Assembly (NCBI GenBank): GCA_025455065.1
Contig: JALONG010000028.1
Coordinates: 22,843 to 86,842, forward strand
Source of the DNA: Candidatus Kapaibacterium sp.
GTDB lineage: Bacteria > Bacteroidota > Ignavibacteria > Kapaibacteriales > UBA4661
DNA length: 64,000 nucleotides
Direction of reading: 5' to 3'
Below, in pieces: positions 7,500-15,283 of this stretch. Both the position numbers and the translations under genes were made by a program. Position 1 is the stretch's first letter. Every line of letters begins with the position of its first letter. The notes below the pieces were generated by a model. The model made no database searches. It was not told the origin of the DNA and saw only the letters and a list, made by a program, of their open reading frames with translations.

Positions 7500-7943
7500 T
7501 TATCTTTCATCCTTTTTGAGCCAATCACCAATACCATACGGGTCTGGAAGTGGCGCAGATACGTGTTCTTGGCGGATTTGCCACATTTCTTCGGCGTTTT
7601 TACGAAGAACAAAGGTTGCGCGAAATGTTTGCTCGAAAACTTTTCCTTTCACATTCACGCGCAGTTGCAAAATCCCCGCAACCCAAGCCATAGAGCCGCT
7701 TTCCTCAGAATACGGACCTTCCGTCCACGTGATGGATTCGAGTGCCATTGGCGCAGCATTAAAATCACGCCAACCTTTGAAGATATTTTCCGTGCCAAGC
7801 GTGGAATAGCGCGGTCCTTCGACAAAAACGTACGTGTCCGCGCCTTCGACGTAAGCGGCGCAAATTGCCTCGTAATCTTTGCGAATAATTGCCTCGTAGA
7901 AAGCATCAATACTCTCTTTTGGTGTCTTCATTTCATCCTTCAT
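7500..7943 (-). CDS. SnoaL/NTF2-like (DUF4440-type) protein
   Basis: 147 residues. ESIDAFYEAIIRKDYEAICAAY at the N-terminus, YVFVEGPRYSTLGTENIFKGW in the middle and the late WQIRQEHVSAPLPDP match the single-domain NTF2-fold 'SgcJ/YybH/DUF4440' proteins, which bind small hydrophobic ligands or act as isomerases and cyclases. A start at 7931 (MKTPKES) is equally possible. The family is functionally mixed, so only the fold can be claimed. The gene is in the tight minus-strand row between a hypothetical gene and the CoA-transferase. Confidence 0.8.
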   Translation of the reverse strand: MKDEMKTPKESIDAFYEAIIRKDYEAICAAYVEGADTYVFVEGPRYSTLGTENIFKGWRDFNAAPMALESITWTEGPYSEESGSMAWVAGILQLRVNVKGKVFEQTFRATFVLRKNAEEMWQIRQEHVSAPLPDPYGIGDWLKKDER

Positions 7944-7964
7944 ACGTTATCATTCATCCTTTCT

Positions 7965-8324
7965 TTAGGTTCTTCCCAATTCTTCGGCAATATCCGCCAA
8001 ATCGCGGTGTGCTTCAGGGTTTTGCAATGCTTCGTGTTCTTGCTGGACGATGCGCAAAATACGGGCTACATATTCTGCGTGCCAGCGTTGGCGCTCGTCG
8101 GCGGCTTCGGGGCTTGGGCGGTATGCTTCAATATCAGCACGCGAGATTGTGCCTTTTTGCTCCAAAAGCCGTTCCAGCGTGTCGAATCGCTCGTGCATGA
8201 CAGCGAGTTCGCCCGCCACAGCCATAGTGATTGCCAAAACCCGCTCTACGGCTGGGTCGTCGAAAAAATACGGTCGCTTCCCTTTGCTCTTGGCATTAGC
8301 AAGCGCGATGACGTTGAGTTCCAT
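7965..8324 (-). CDS. Hypothetical protein, helical
   Basis: 119 residues, not recognised. The sequence is charged and predicted helical: DPAVERVLAITMAVAGELAV, then HERFDTLERLLEQKGTISRAD, ending in AEELGRT. No signal peptide or membrane segment is visible. Its position between the methyltransferase and the SnoaL-like gene, with a 21-bp gap downstream, puts it in the same transcription unit. The ATG borders a heptamer repeat (8325-8392). It could be a small accessory subunit of one of the neighbouring enzymes; nothing more can be said. Confidence 0.75.
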   Translation of the reverse strand: MELNVIALANAKSKGKRPYFFDDPAVERVLAITMAVAGELAVMHERFDTLERLLEQKGTISRADIEAYRPSPEAADERQRWHAEYVARILRIVQQEHEALQNPEAHRDLADIAEELGRT

Positions 8325-8392
8325 TTGGTTACTTGGTTTAGTTGGTTGAGTTAGTCATTAGTCATTAGCCATTGGTCATTAGTCATTGGTCG
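8325..8392. repeat. Heptamer (CATTAGT/CATTGGT) repeat in gene junction
   Basis: GGTTACTTGGTTTAGTTGG is followed by CATTAGT, CATTAGC, CATTGGT, CATTAGT and CATTGGT in immediate succession, i.e. five 7-nt units. The same words occur at 11428-11440 and 14233-14277. Confidence 0.85.
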
Positions 8393-8443
8393 TGTGTGCC
8401 TTTCCAAAGCCTTCATAATTCATACGTTATCCTTTATACTTTC

Positions 8444-9649
8444 CTACTTCTTCCACGCCCCAAATACATTCCACACTGCCGAGCGTCCATAATCCTCAAC
8501 TTCCGTCGGGCGCGGCTTGGTGAAATCTTCGAGGTCGTTCACGGCGCGAACACCGATTTGGAAAAAGGTTTCTTTGTTGAAGCCTGATTCTGCCATGAGT
8601 GTAGCGGGGTCAATGTCGTGCATCACGCCCCAAAACGGCTCGTTGTTGTAAAAAGCATCCCAATCACGTATGGTCTGCTCGAATAAGTCCATTTCCGGCG
8701 TGTATTGAGGCTGTTCAATGTGCATGGTGATTCCGCCGTCGGTGAGCATTCGGTAAATCTCACGCATAATGCGGTGAATGGCTTTGAATGAGGTTTCGTG
8801 CAGGAACATTGTGGTCTGAATCCAATCAAAGGACGCATCAGCAAAGCCCGTATTGGCAGCGTCGAGTTGCATGAATGTTACGTTTTTTATGCCCAAAGCC
8901 TGCGCCCGTGCATGTCCGTAACGCAACATCGGCACACCGACATCAATCGCTACAACTTCCGCGTCGGGATACGCCTGCGCAATCGGAAGCGTGTTATGAC
9001 CAAGCCCGCAGCCAATATCCAAAATACGCCTTGGCTTAAAATCTGGATGATGCGACAGTAACCACTGCGAAATTGCCTTCCCACCGCCGTCAGTGAGTTT
9101 TCCCAAGCCACCCGCCGTCGTTACAAACAAGCCCGTGTCGTAGTTTGCGGCTGCTGACACGTCGCCCTCGAAAAGTTCCGTGTGATAACTGCCTGGCATA
9201 CAGTGATTGTCCATAATCGTCAGGTAATGCGGGACTTTCACATCAGGATTCAAAACAAGTGTTGCTTTTCCGGCATTGAGTTTTTGCACTTTTTCGGCGA
9301 GTTCGGGTGCTTGACGAATCGTCATGGTACGTCCGTTTTGCTGACGCATTTCCATTGTTGTTCGCCGAAGAGCGCTCCACGTCTGGTAGTAGGGGTCGTG
9401 CTTCATTTCGGCGCGAACCTCGTCGCGGTTCTGGAAATCTCGCCCATGCTCGGCTTGAAATCGAGGTTTGACGCGCTTTTCGTAAGCAAGGCGGTTGCCC
9501 GGCGCAATTACGCCGGAAAGATGTTTGTTGAGATTTGCCAAAAAATTGTAGCGCGCTATTTCGTCATGCGTGGCTATGGGGAATACCTCGTGTTGTGTAA
9601 TGTTGCTCCAGACAGGCGGTACGGGCAGAGTTGTGGTTTTTGCGTTCAT
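8444..9649 (-). CDS. Class I SAM-dependent methyltransferase
   Basis: 401 residues from MNAKTTTLPVPPVW. The second half is a Rossmann-type methyltransferase: motif I RRILDIGCGLGHNTLPIA at about 207-224, acidic motif II EVVAIDVG, FMQLDAANTGFAD, and the post-motif FDWIQTTMFLHET. The first 200 residues, with KRVKPRFQAEHGR and YHTELFEGD, are an N-terminal extension I do not recognise and may carry substrate specificity. A longer reading from 9730 lacks support. The gene heads the lower part of the minus-strand row and is divergent from the VapBC-like pair. Whether it O-, N- or C-methylates a pathway intermediate is unknown. Confidence 0.9.
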   Translation of the reverse strand: MNAKTTTLPVPPVWSNITQHEVFPIATHDEIARYNFLANLNKHLSGVIAPGNRLAYEKRVKPRFQAEHGRDFQNRDEVRAEMKHDPYYQTWSALRRTTMEMRQQNGRTMTIRQAPELAEKVQKLNAGKATLVLNPDVKVPHYLTIMDNHCMPGSYHTELFEGDVSAAANYDTGLFVTTAGGLGKLTDGGGKAISQWLLSHHPDFKPRRILDIGCGLGHNTLPIAQAYPDAEVVAIDVGVPMLRYGHARAQALGIKNVTFMQLDAANTGFADASFDWIQTTMFLHETSFKAIHRIMREIYRMLTDGGITMHIEQPQYTPEMDLFEQTIRDWDAFYNNEPFWGVMHDIDPATLMAESGFNKETFFQIGVRAVNDLEDFTKPRPTEVEDYGRSAVWNVFGAWKK

Positions 9650-9736
9650 ATTGTTGAAATGCTTCTTGAAGAAATGTTGTTGATTGCGTAGATTTGTGCG
9701 AGAGAATTTCTGAGTTCTTCCAATATACAATCGCCA

Positions 9737-9955
9737 ATGACCATGAGCAATCGTCTCTTATATTCAAAAATTCAGATGCTTCAATCTGATGAGTTAAAGC
9801 ATGATGTCATGCGGTATGTGGAGTTTTTGCTGGCGAAACAAGCTGAGACAACGACCAAACGCATACCTGTCTTTGGCTCCGCAAAAGGAATGTTTCAGAT
9901 GAGTGCTGATTTTGATGAACCTTTGGACGACTTTAACGAATATATGCCTGAATGA
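9737..9955 (+). CDS. DUF2281/VapB-like antitoxin
   Basis: A 72-residue protein: LYSKIQMLQSDELKHDVMRY, VEFLLAKQ, then IPVFGSAKGMFQMSADFDEP and LDDFNEYM. This is the common antitoxin layout (DUF2281 type) in which a helical N-terminal part is followed by a G-x-x-KGM-x-MSxDFDxPLxDF tail that blocks the toxin. It overlaps the following PIN-domain gene by ATGA, as expected for translational coupling. The pair sits on the plus strand inside the long minus-strand row, which suggests a later insertion. Confidence 0.88.
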   Translation: MTMSNRLLYSKIQMLQSDELKHDVMRYVEFLLAKQAETTTKRIPVFGSAKGMFQMSADFDEPLDDFNEYMPE

Positions 9956-10389
9956 ACCTTTTACTTGATACTCACGCGCTAATATGGCTTTTAGAAGGTG
10001 ATGAAACCTTGAGTTCCAACGCATTAATCGCTATCCAAAACCCTATCAATTCTTGCTTCGTAAGCAATGCCTCTTTATGGGAAATTGCGATAAAAATTAG
10101 CCTCGCAAAATTATCCATACAACGCCCGTACCACGAAATTCCTCAACTGATTTGGCAAAATGGCATCGAAATTCTTCCTGTTGAATTTGAACATTTTCAT
10201 CGTGTTTCCGAGTTACCTTTTTACCACAAAGACCCGTTTGACCGTATTATTATTGCTCAAGCAATCGTTGAAAATATGGGCATTGTTGGTAAAGACAGCC
10301 ATTTTGTGCAGTATGAAGTGCCACTTATACCAATTTACGTTGAAGATTGTGCATTGTTTTTTCAATGCTTTTCTCTGGAAGCAGCATAA
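9952..10389 (+). CDS. PIN-domain ribonuclease toxin (VapC-like)
   Basis: 145 residues. PIN-domain acidic residues are visible: Asp6 in LLLDTHALIWLL, Glu44 in ASLWEIAIK, Asp97 in HKDPFDRIIIAQA and Asp115 in GKDSHF. Such proteins cleave RNA, often tRNA or rRNA, and are held inactive by the antitoxin encoded just upstream (ATGA overlap). The last 15 residues (CALFFQCFSLEAA) go beyond the usual end of this family and run up to a REP-like palindrome at 10396. Its 3' part is overlapped on the other strand by the extended nitrilase-type frame. Confidence 0.9.
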   Translation: MNLLLDTHALIWLLEGDETLSSNALIAIQNPINSCFVSNASLWEIAIKISLAKLSIQRPYHEIPQLIWQNGIEILPVEFEHFHRVSELPFYHKDPFDRIIIAQAIVENMGIVGKDSHFVQYEVPLIPIYVEDCALFFQCFSLEAA

Positions 10390-11403
10390 ATACTCGCACA
10401 GACAAGAATGTCTGTGCCACTGATGCGTTGCAATAAAATGTGAACGGTCAGGAATGCCCGAAAGCAGTGTGTTTGCTGGGTAAAAACTATGTTTGGCGTA
10501 TGACTCTGCAAAAAGTTCAAATCGCTGACGGGCGAGTATATTCGGCATTCCTGCGCGGTGGCGTTCATGGCGAAGTGCTGTCAAATCAAGTGTTGCGCTT
10601 GCAACCATACTCTCACCCGTACTTGCTTCCGACAGCACCAAACCGCGATAATCCACGATTTTTGAGCCGCCGTCGGTGGAAGCAAAGGGAATATCCGTGT
10701 TCGCAATTCCGGCGGAATTGGCGGAAACAACGTAGCTCATATTTTCAATCGCACGAGCAAGTTTTGCTACGTTCTTTTGCGTCAAAAGCGGACTTCCTAC
10801 TTCGCTTGAGGAGTGCAAAAATATCTCGGCACCGCGCATAGCATGGCACCGCGCAATTTCGGGATACAAAATTTCTTCGCTGGCAATACACGCCAAATTC
10901 CCAATTTCCGTCCGCGTAACAGGAAATACGCCATCTAAACCGTAAATATCCAGATACTTATCCCAAACATCATGCGGCGTGGGTGCGAACATCGAAACCA
11001 AGCGCCGATAGCGTAAAATCAGGCTTCCCAAAGGGTCAATCACAAAACTTGTTTGAAAATAGAGGTCTGGAAAATGTGCATCTTTCTCGTACGCATTACC
11101 CGATAAAAATACGCCATTCACTTCAGCGACCTTCCCCAAAGCCTCATATTCCTTACCATTTGGCTCAAGCGCCGCTTTATCGCGCCATGCCTCCAACGTT
11201 TCGCCCATCGGAAAACCCGTCAGGAAATACTCCGGCAAGACAACTAAACGCAAATCCTGTCCGATAAATGCTTTCGAGGCGCGTATTTGCTTGCTCAAAC
11301 GCTCAATCGTCTGAAGCATTTGGGCTTCAGATTCTGCGCGGTTCGGGCAATGATTCACCGCGTAACACGTGGCTTGGAGAGCGAGGGCTTTGTAAGAGGT
11401 CAT
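10213..11403 (-). CDS. Nitrilase/amidase (carbon-nitrogen hydrolase) superfamily protein with extended C-terminus
   Basis: From 11403 (MTSYKALALQATCYAVN) the protein has 396 residues, but only the first ~320 look like a nitrilase domain. The catalytic glutamate is Glu58 (LPEYFLTGFP) and the nucleophile Cys172 (NLACIASEEILYPE). The catalytic lysine position (YRK) is arginine, Arg134 in LRYRRLVSM. Family role: hydrolysis of nitriles, amides or N-carbamoyl groups. After LLSGIPDRSHFIA the frame enters a REP-like palindrome (HRHSCLC) and then reads the complement of the PIN gene, so the last ~75 residues are probably non-native and a stop codon seems to have been lost. An upstream ATG at 11439 lies in heptamer repeats. 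It belongs with the MFS, flavoprotein and VOC genes upstream. Confidence 0.82.
   Translation of the reverse strand: MTSYKALALQATCYAVNHCPNRAESEAQMLQTIERLSKQIRASKAFIGQDLRLVVLPEYFLTGFPMGETLEAWRDKAALEPNGKEYEALGKVAEVNGVFLSGNAYEKDAHFPDLYFQTSFVIDPLGSLILRYRRLVSMFAPTPHDVWDKYLDIYGLDGVFPVTRTEIGNLACIASEEILYPEIARCHAMRGAEIFLHSSSEVGSPLLTQKNVAKLARAIENMSYVVSANSAGIANTDIPFASTDGGSKIVDYRGLVLSEASTGESMVASATLDLTALRHERHRAGMPNILARQRFELFAESYAKHSFYPANTLLSGIPDRSHFIATHQWHRHSCLCEYLCCFQRKALKKQCTIFNVNWYKWHFILHKMAVFTNNAHIFNDCLSNNNTVKRVFVVKR
10396..10421. repeat. REP-like palindrome, single copy
   Basis: GCACAGACA-AGAA-TGTCTGTGC followed by CACT, a 9-bp perfect stem. The same core occurs in two paired copies at 55706-55786 and 59703-59783. 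It lies just after the VapC stop and inside the extended nitrilase frame. Confidence 0.85.
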
Positions 11404-11440
11404 TGGGGCTTGGTTACTTGGGGCTTGGTCATTAGTCATT
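11404..11440. repeat. Heptamer-type repeat at nitrilase start
   Basis: TTGGGGCTTGGTTACTTGGG followed by GCTTGGTCATTAGTCATTCG combines the words of the 1331-1442 array with the CATTAGT heptamer. It sits immediately upstream of the chosen ATG at 11403 and supplies alternative in-frame starts. Confidence 0.8.
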
Positions 11441-11478
11441 CGTTGTTTGATGTGATGATGCTTTGCAATGCTAAAATT

Positions 11479-12705
11479 TTATGCGGCTTTGGGTGTAGGC
11501 TTCCGCATAACAATAACCATCGCAATCGCCACCAAACTCAAACCCAACATCAGCGTAAACGACGGAACATAGCTTCCTGTGTTCGTGCGAATACTACCCA
11601 GAACAATAGCACCGGCGCTGCCTGCAAGCGTGTCAATCATGGTGAACAACCCCAAAATTTTCGGATAGTTTTTTCCTCCAAAATATTCGGCAATCATCAC
11701 CTGAATCATCGTAAATGCGCCACTAAAGCCCACTCCATAGACCACTGCATAAATAAACGCAAGACCTGTCGGATTCGTGTCCATGACGCGCAAAATTGCC
11801 GAACCGACAGCAAGGCTAATCGTTGCAAGCAGCATAATCATGCGCTTGTCAAAACGGTCACTCAGAAAGCCAAAAAGGAGTTTTCCGACCATTGCCGAAA
11901 TACCGAATGTTACTAACACTTTCGCTGAAAAACCTGCATCCAAACCTACATCTTTGAAGAAAATAGTTTGATTTTGCGTAACGCCGACGATACAAAACCA
12001 CATTACCGCAGTAACAAACGCAAGCAAGTAAAAAACAGGCATTTTCACAACATCTGAAACAGTAAAGCCTTCTAGCATAGAAGCTGCTTCATTGCTTTTG
12101 TTTGACGGTAAGCCGTCTGCAAAGGTATTCTTTTCTGAGGGATGATTTCGGAGCAGTATCACAAAGGGAATAAAGACCATAATCGTCATTATTCCTGCTA
12201 AAACGAGAGAAGTTGTTCGCCATCCATAATTTTTCAATAACGGCGCAACAATACCTGAAAACAGTGCGGCTCCGAATGATGACCCCATGAGTAAAATACC
12301 CACTGCTAAACCTCGATACTTATCAAACCAGCGTGTAACCATTAGCACACTTGGCATCATCCCTGACATGACGATTCCGAAAGCAAACAGAACATAAATC
12401 CCCAGAAAGTGCCAATATGTCTGGATTTGCGAAAGTGCCAGATACGCAAGAATAAACACCACACTTCCACCAATCATAAAATTGCGTGCCGAAACGCGCT
12501 GCATAATTACCCCGAAAAACAAGGCGAAAAGTGCCGAAAAGGAAAACATTATTGATGGAGCAACTTGTATTTGTTGCGGTGTGAATCCAAATTCCGCGAT
12601 GAAAATTGGATAAAACATCGGCATAACGTTTACCGTCAAACCGTTTGTCGCCGTGTACGCAAGCAGTAGTGCCGCAAGCAAGAACCAACCGTAAAAGACG
12701 CGCAT
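11479..12705 (-). CDS. MFS transporter, OFA (oxalate:formate antiporter)-like
   Basis: 408 residues and about 12 membrane helices, starting MRVFYGWFLLAALLLAYTATNG. The 'FYGWxxxxxxxL' opening, LAVGILLMGSSFGAALFSG around 140, and FLSDRFDKRMIM (loop 8-9 motif) are typical of OFA-family and monocarboxylate-type MFS carriers that move small organic anions. A charged loop of about 25 residues (SEKNTFADGLPSNKSNEAAS) separates the two six-helix halves. It lies between the nitrilase and flavoprotein genes on the same strand. In context it probably imports the pathway substrate or exports a product. A second, unrelated MFS carrier is at 19800-21113. Confidence 0.9.
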   Translation of the reverse strand: MRVFYGWFLLAALLLAYTATNGLTVNVMPMFYPIFIAEFGFTPQQIQVAPSIMFSFSALFALFFGVIMQRVSARNFMIGGSVVFILAYLALSQIQTYWHFLGIYVLFAFGIVMSGMMPSVLMVTRWFDKYRGLAVGILLMGSSFGAALFSGIVAPLLKNYGWRTTSLVLAGIMTIMVFIPFVILLRNHPSEKNTFADGLPSNKSNEAASMLEGFTVSDVVKMPVFYLLAFVTAVMWFCIVGVTQNQTIFFKDVGLDAGFSAKVLVTFGISAMVGKLLFGFLSDRFDKRMIMLLATISLAVGSAILRVMDTNPTGLAFIYAVVYGVGFSGAFTMIQVMIAEYFGGKNYPKILGLFTMIDTLAGSAGAIVLGSIRTNTGSYVPSFTLMLGLSLVAIAMVIVMRKPTPKAA

Positions 12706-12765
12706 AATGGGGAAAGTATGAATGATGAAGTATGAAGTTATTCCGAGTTACAATTCAGTTCCACG

Positions 12766-14244
12766 TTACGATTTTATACGGCTTCCAAGCCTTTGCCCCA
12801 AAAGCCGACCAAAACTGAGCGCGGGAGTAATGAGCATACCGCCGCAAAAGGCATGACCACTTGTTGCAGCAGCACCCAGAATTTCTCCGGCAGCATACAA
12901 CCCCTGAATTGGTGAGCCTTCCGTGTTCAAAACCTGCAAATCGCCATTCACCGCCAAACCGCCAAACGAAATAAGCGACGAAGCATTGATGCGAAGCGCA
13001 TAAAATGGTGCTTCTTGGAGTGGTGCGTGAAATGCGGCTCGTCCAAATTCATCTTCTTGATTGGCGAAGGTGTCTTGAAATTGAGCATTGAAGAGCGTTA
13101 CAGCGTTTTCAACATTCTGCCATGCCAAACCACACTTTTCGGCAAGTTCGCCCACACTTGATGCCGTGCGGCAGTACGTCCCACGTGCAGCGTGGGAGCG
13201 AACCATTTCGGGCGTTATCCACTGCCGCACAAGCGGCTCGTTTTCCTCGCACGATGTGCGCAAAGCGTGTTCGTCAAATATAACCCAAAACCGCCAGTTT
13301 GCTTGCTTCATCACCGCTCGTTCACGAATGTCAGCGCTTGGTTCGTCCTCGTTCATAAAGCGGTTGCCGTCGTCGTTCACGTAAATTTCACGTGTTTTGC
13401 GGTATGCCGATGAAAATACACTCGCCCACGCATCCCAATAATCCACGCGCTGCGAATTTGGCACCGTTTCAATGCCGCCCAAACTAACATTATGTTTTTC
13501 GGCATGATGAAATTTCGCGCCTATGCGCATAGCGGCTTGTATTCCCTCACCTAACGATGTGTGATTTGCCGTCGAAAAAAGCGGCGGTGCTTCCGGCAGG
13601 GTTTCGGCAAAAAATTTCGGATTTGCCGCATAACCGCCTGTTGTGAGTACAATCGCCGGAGCGTAGTATTCATGCGCTTCTCCGCGTGATTGTACTCTTA
13701 CCCCTTTCACTGCACCATTCTCACAAAGCACATCCTTTAGCGACGCACCCAAAAGTGGCGTAATTACGCCCTTTTTCACCCATTCTTCCCACAGTGGCAA
13801 AAGCAGCGAAAGCATCACCACACCGCCCCGCGCAACGTTTGCGTAATGCGTCCGCGCTGTTGTGTACGGAACGTGTCCGAAAATAATTTTTGGACAGTCT
13901 TTGTCAAACGGAAAGCCCAGCGATTCCAGCCAATTCAGCGTTTTTGGCGCTTCTTCGGTGGCAAGTTTTGTGATTACGGCATCGGCGGAATGTTCGGAAA
14001 TGCGCATCACTTCGGCACAATGCTTTTCCGGCGAATCCTTGATTCCATGCGCTTTCTGGCGATTTGTGCCGCCCCCGCTCAAATGCCCTACCGTCCAATG
14101 CAGCGTACCGCCTATCACAGTGGATTTCTCAATCACCAAAATTCGCTTCACGCCTGCTTTTGCGGCTTCGATTGCGCACGGGATTCCGGCTGTTCCCGCG
14201 CCGACGATGATGAGGTCGAAGGAAGTTATTTGGTCATTAGTCAT
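12766..14244 (-). CDS. FAD-dependent dehydrogenase (fumarate reductase/ketosteroid dehydrogenase type)
   Basis: 492 residues. The N-terminal dinucleotide fold DLIIVGAGTAGIPCAIEAA (10-28) is followed by LVIEKSTVIGGT and WTVGHLSGGGTN. VLTTGGYAANP at about 210 and the C-terminal GLYAAGEILGAAATSGHAFCGGM are the FAD-binding blocks of the FrdA/SdhA/KstD/tricarballylate-dehydrogenase superfamily. It lacks a signal peptide and no cytochrome or Fe-S partner is adjacent, so it is probably a soluble cytoplasmic enzyme that forms or reduces a C=C bond next to a carbonyl or carboxyl group. The ATG is part of an ATGACTA heptamer repeat, with no other in-frame Met before the GxGxxG motif. Confidence 0.9.
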   Translation of the reverse strand: MTNDQITSFDLIIVGAGTAGIPCAIEAAKAGVKRILVIEKSTVIGGTLHWTVGHLSGGGTNRQKAHGIKDSPEKHCAEVMRISEHSADAVITKLATEEAPKTLNWLESLGFPFDKDCPKIIFGHVPYTTARTHYANVARGGVVMLSLLLPLWEEWVKKGVITPLLGASLKDVLCENGAVKGVRVQSRGEAHEYYAPAIVLTTGGYAANPKFFAETLPEAPPLFSTANHTSLGEGIQAAMRIGAKFHHAEKHNVSLGGIETVPNSQRVDYWDAWASVFSSAYRKTREIYVNDDGNRFMNEDEPSADIRERAVMKQANWRFWVIFDEHALRTSCEENEPLVRQWITPEMVRSHAARGTYCRTASSVGELAEKCGLAWQNVENAVTLFNAQFQDTFANQEDEFGRAAFHAPLQEAPFYALRINASSLISFGGLAVNGDLQVLNTEGSPIQGLYAAGEILGAAATSGHAFCGGMLITPALSFGRLLGQRLGSRIKS

Positions 14245-14277
14245 TAGTCATTAGTCATTGGTTATTTGGTCATTAGT
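14233..14277. repeat. CATTAGT heptamer repeat forming a stop/start junction
   Basis: Successive CATTAGT units (complement ATGACTA) run from 14234 to 14260 and resume at 14270. On the minus strand they provide the TAA stop of the VOC gene at 14251-14253 and, one unit on, the ATG of the flavoprotein at 14242-14244. Both protein ends are therefore repeat-encoded (PTNDQITND and MTNDQ). Confidence 0.88.
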
Positions 14278-15243
14278 TGGGTTGTGCGTTTTTTGCTCAA
14301 AAAACTCGAACCAAACACCGTCGGGAGAACGCACAGCGAAACAACGTACCTTTCCGTAGGGTGCAATCTCAAGCTCTGAAAGCAGTGTAGTTATTGGTGT
14401 TCGAGCGGAAACGTGAGCAAAATATTCGTCAATGCCTTCCACAGGAAAACGGTACATCAGCAAACCACGATTCGGCGGAATGGCGCGGTCTGAGCGGTCT
14501 TCACCGTACAAACCCTCAAATTGAAAAACTTCGATAATCGTATCACGTGTTCCATCCGGTGAAAATCCCCCAAGCTGCACGGGAACTTGTGTTGAGAGAT
14601 TCCATGGCAAACGAAATACCGTCGGTGCGGGTTCGGAATTTTTCAGCGTCAGGCGTTCAAGTTCGGTAAAACCTAGCGTTTCTGTCAAAAACTGTGCTGT
14701 TTCGTCCATACTTTTTGCCACCGAAACGGAAAGATAAATCGTCCCCAACACGCCATTGTGTGCGGTTGTTGGCGGCAAGGGCGGTTCTTTGCGGTTCACC
14801 AACGCCAAACCCGATGCTTCGGGTCCAAAGAGCAGTGCTTCATCCAAAACGAACTGTCCAATGCGAAGTTCTATCGGCTCTCCAAAAACGTAGTACCCCG
14901 CATCTAATAAGGTGTTGTAGGTGGTCGCCATATCGGTTACGCGCAAATCAAAATCGAAAATACCGCCTGTTTCCCATATTTGCGCACCAGTCCGAATGCC
15001 GATTTGTTCACAGTTCTGAAATTCCACTAAACGCAGTAAACCATATTCTGCATCTGGAAAACCGCATAAATACTCGCTTCCGCTTGTTGGCTTTTGTAAA
15101 TGCCAAAACTGTATTTGGTTATGCGTAAGCGAACCTTCGTGCCTGAGCGTCCAGCCGAAAATGTCGCGCCAAACCTTGATTTCATGCGATATTGAACGGA
15201 CGCTTTTGACGATTTCGCGGAGTTTGTGGATTTTCCAAGCCAT
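14251..15243 (-). CDS. Double VOC (glyoxalase/dioxygenase-type) protein
   Basis: 330 residues with two VOC-fold modules. The first is about 1-130 (EIKVWRDIFGWTLRHEG, with YGLLRLVEF), the second about 145-315 (GTIYLSVSVAKSMDETAQF, LTETLGFTELER, and VRSPDGVWFEFFEQ). VOC proteins include metal-dependent glyoxalases, extradiol dioxygenases and isomerases. Metal ligands cannot be assigned with confidence. No signal peptide. The C-terminus ends in repeat-encoded PTNDQITND. It lies in one row with the HMG-CoA-lyase gene upstream (40-bp gap) and the flavoprotein downstream. A secreted VOC protein of the plus-strand row (23700-24842) is a distant relative in the same pathway context. Confidence 0.85.
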   Translation of the reverse strand: MAWKIHKLREIVKSVRSISHEIKVWRDIFGWTLRHEGSLTHNQIQFWHLQKPTSGSEYLCGFPDAEYGLLRLVEFQNCEQIGIRTGAQIWETGGIFDFDLRVTDMATTYNTLLDAGYYVFGEPIELRIGQFVLDEALLFGPEASGLALVNRKEPPLPPTTAHNGVLGTIYLSVSVAKSMDETAQFLTETLGFTELERLTLKNSEPAPTVFRLPWNLSTQVPVQLGGFSPDGTRDTIIEVFQFEGLYGEDRSDRAIPPNRGLLMYRFPVEGIDEYFAHVSARTPITTLLSELEIAPYGKVRCFAVRSPDGVWFEFFEQKTHNPTNDQITND

Positions 15244-15283
15244 GCTGTTTGTCTATGATATTGAACGATGAAAAATTTGCGCA

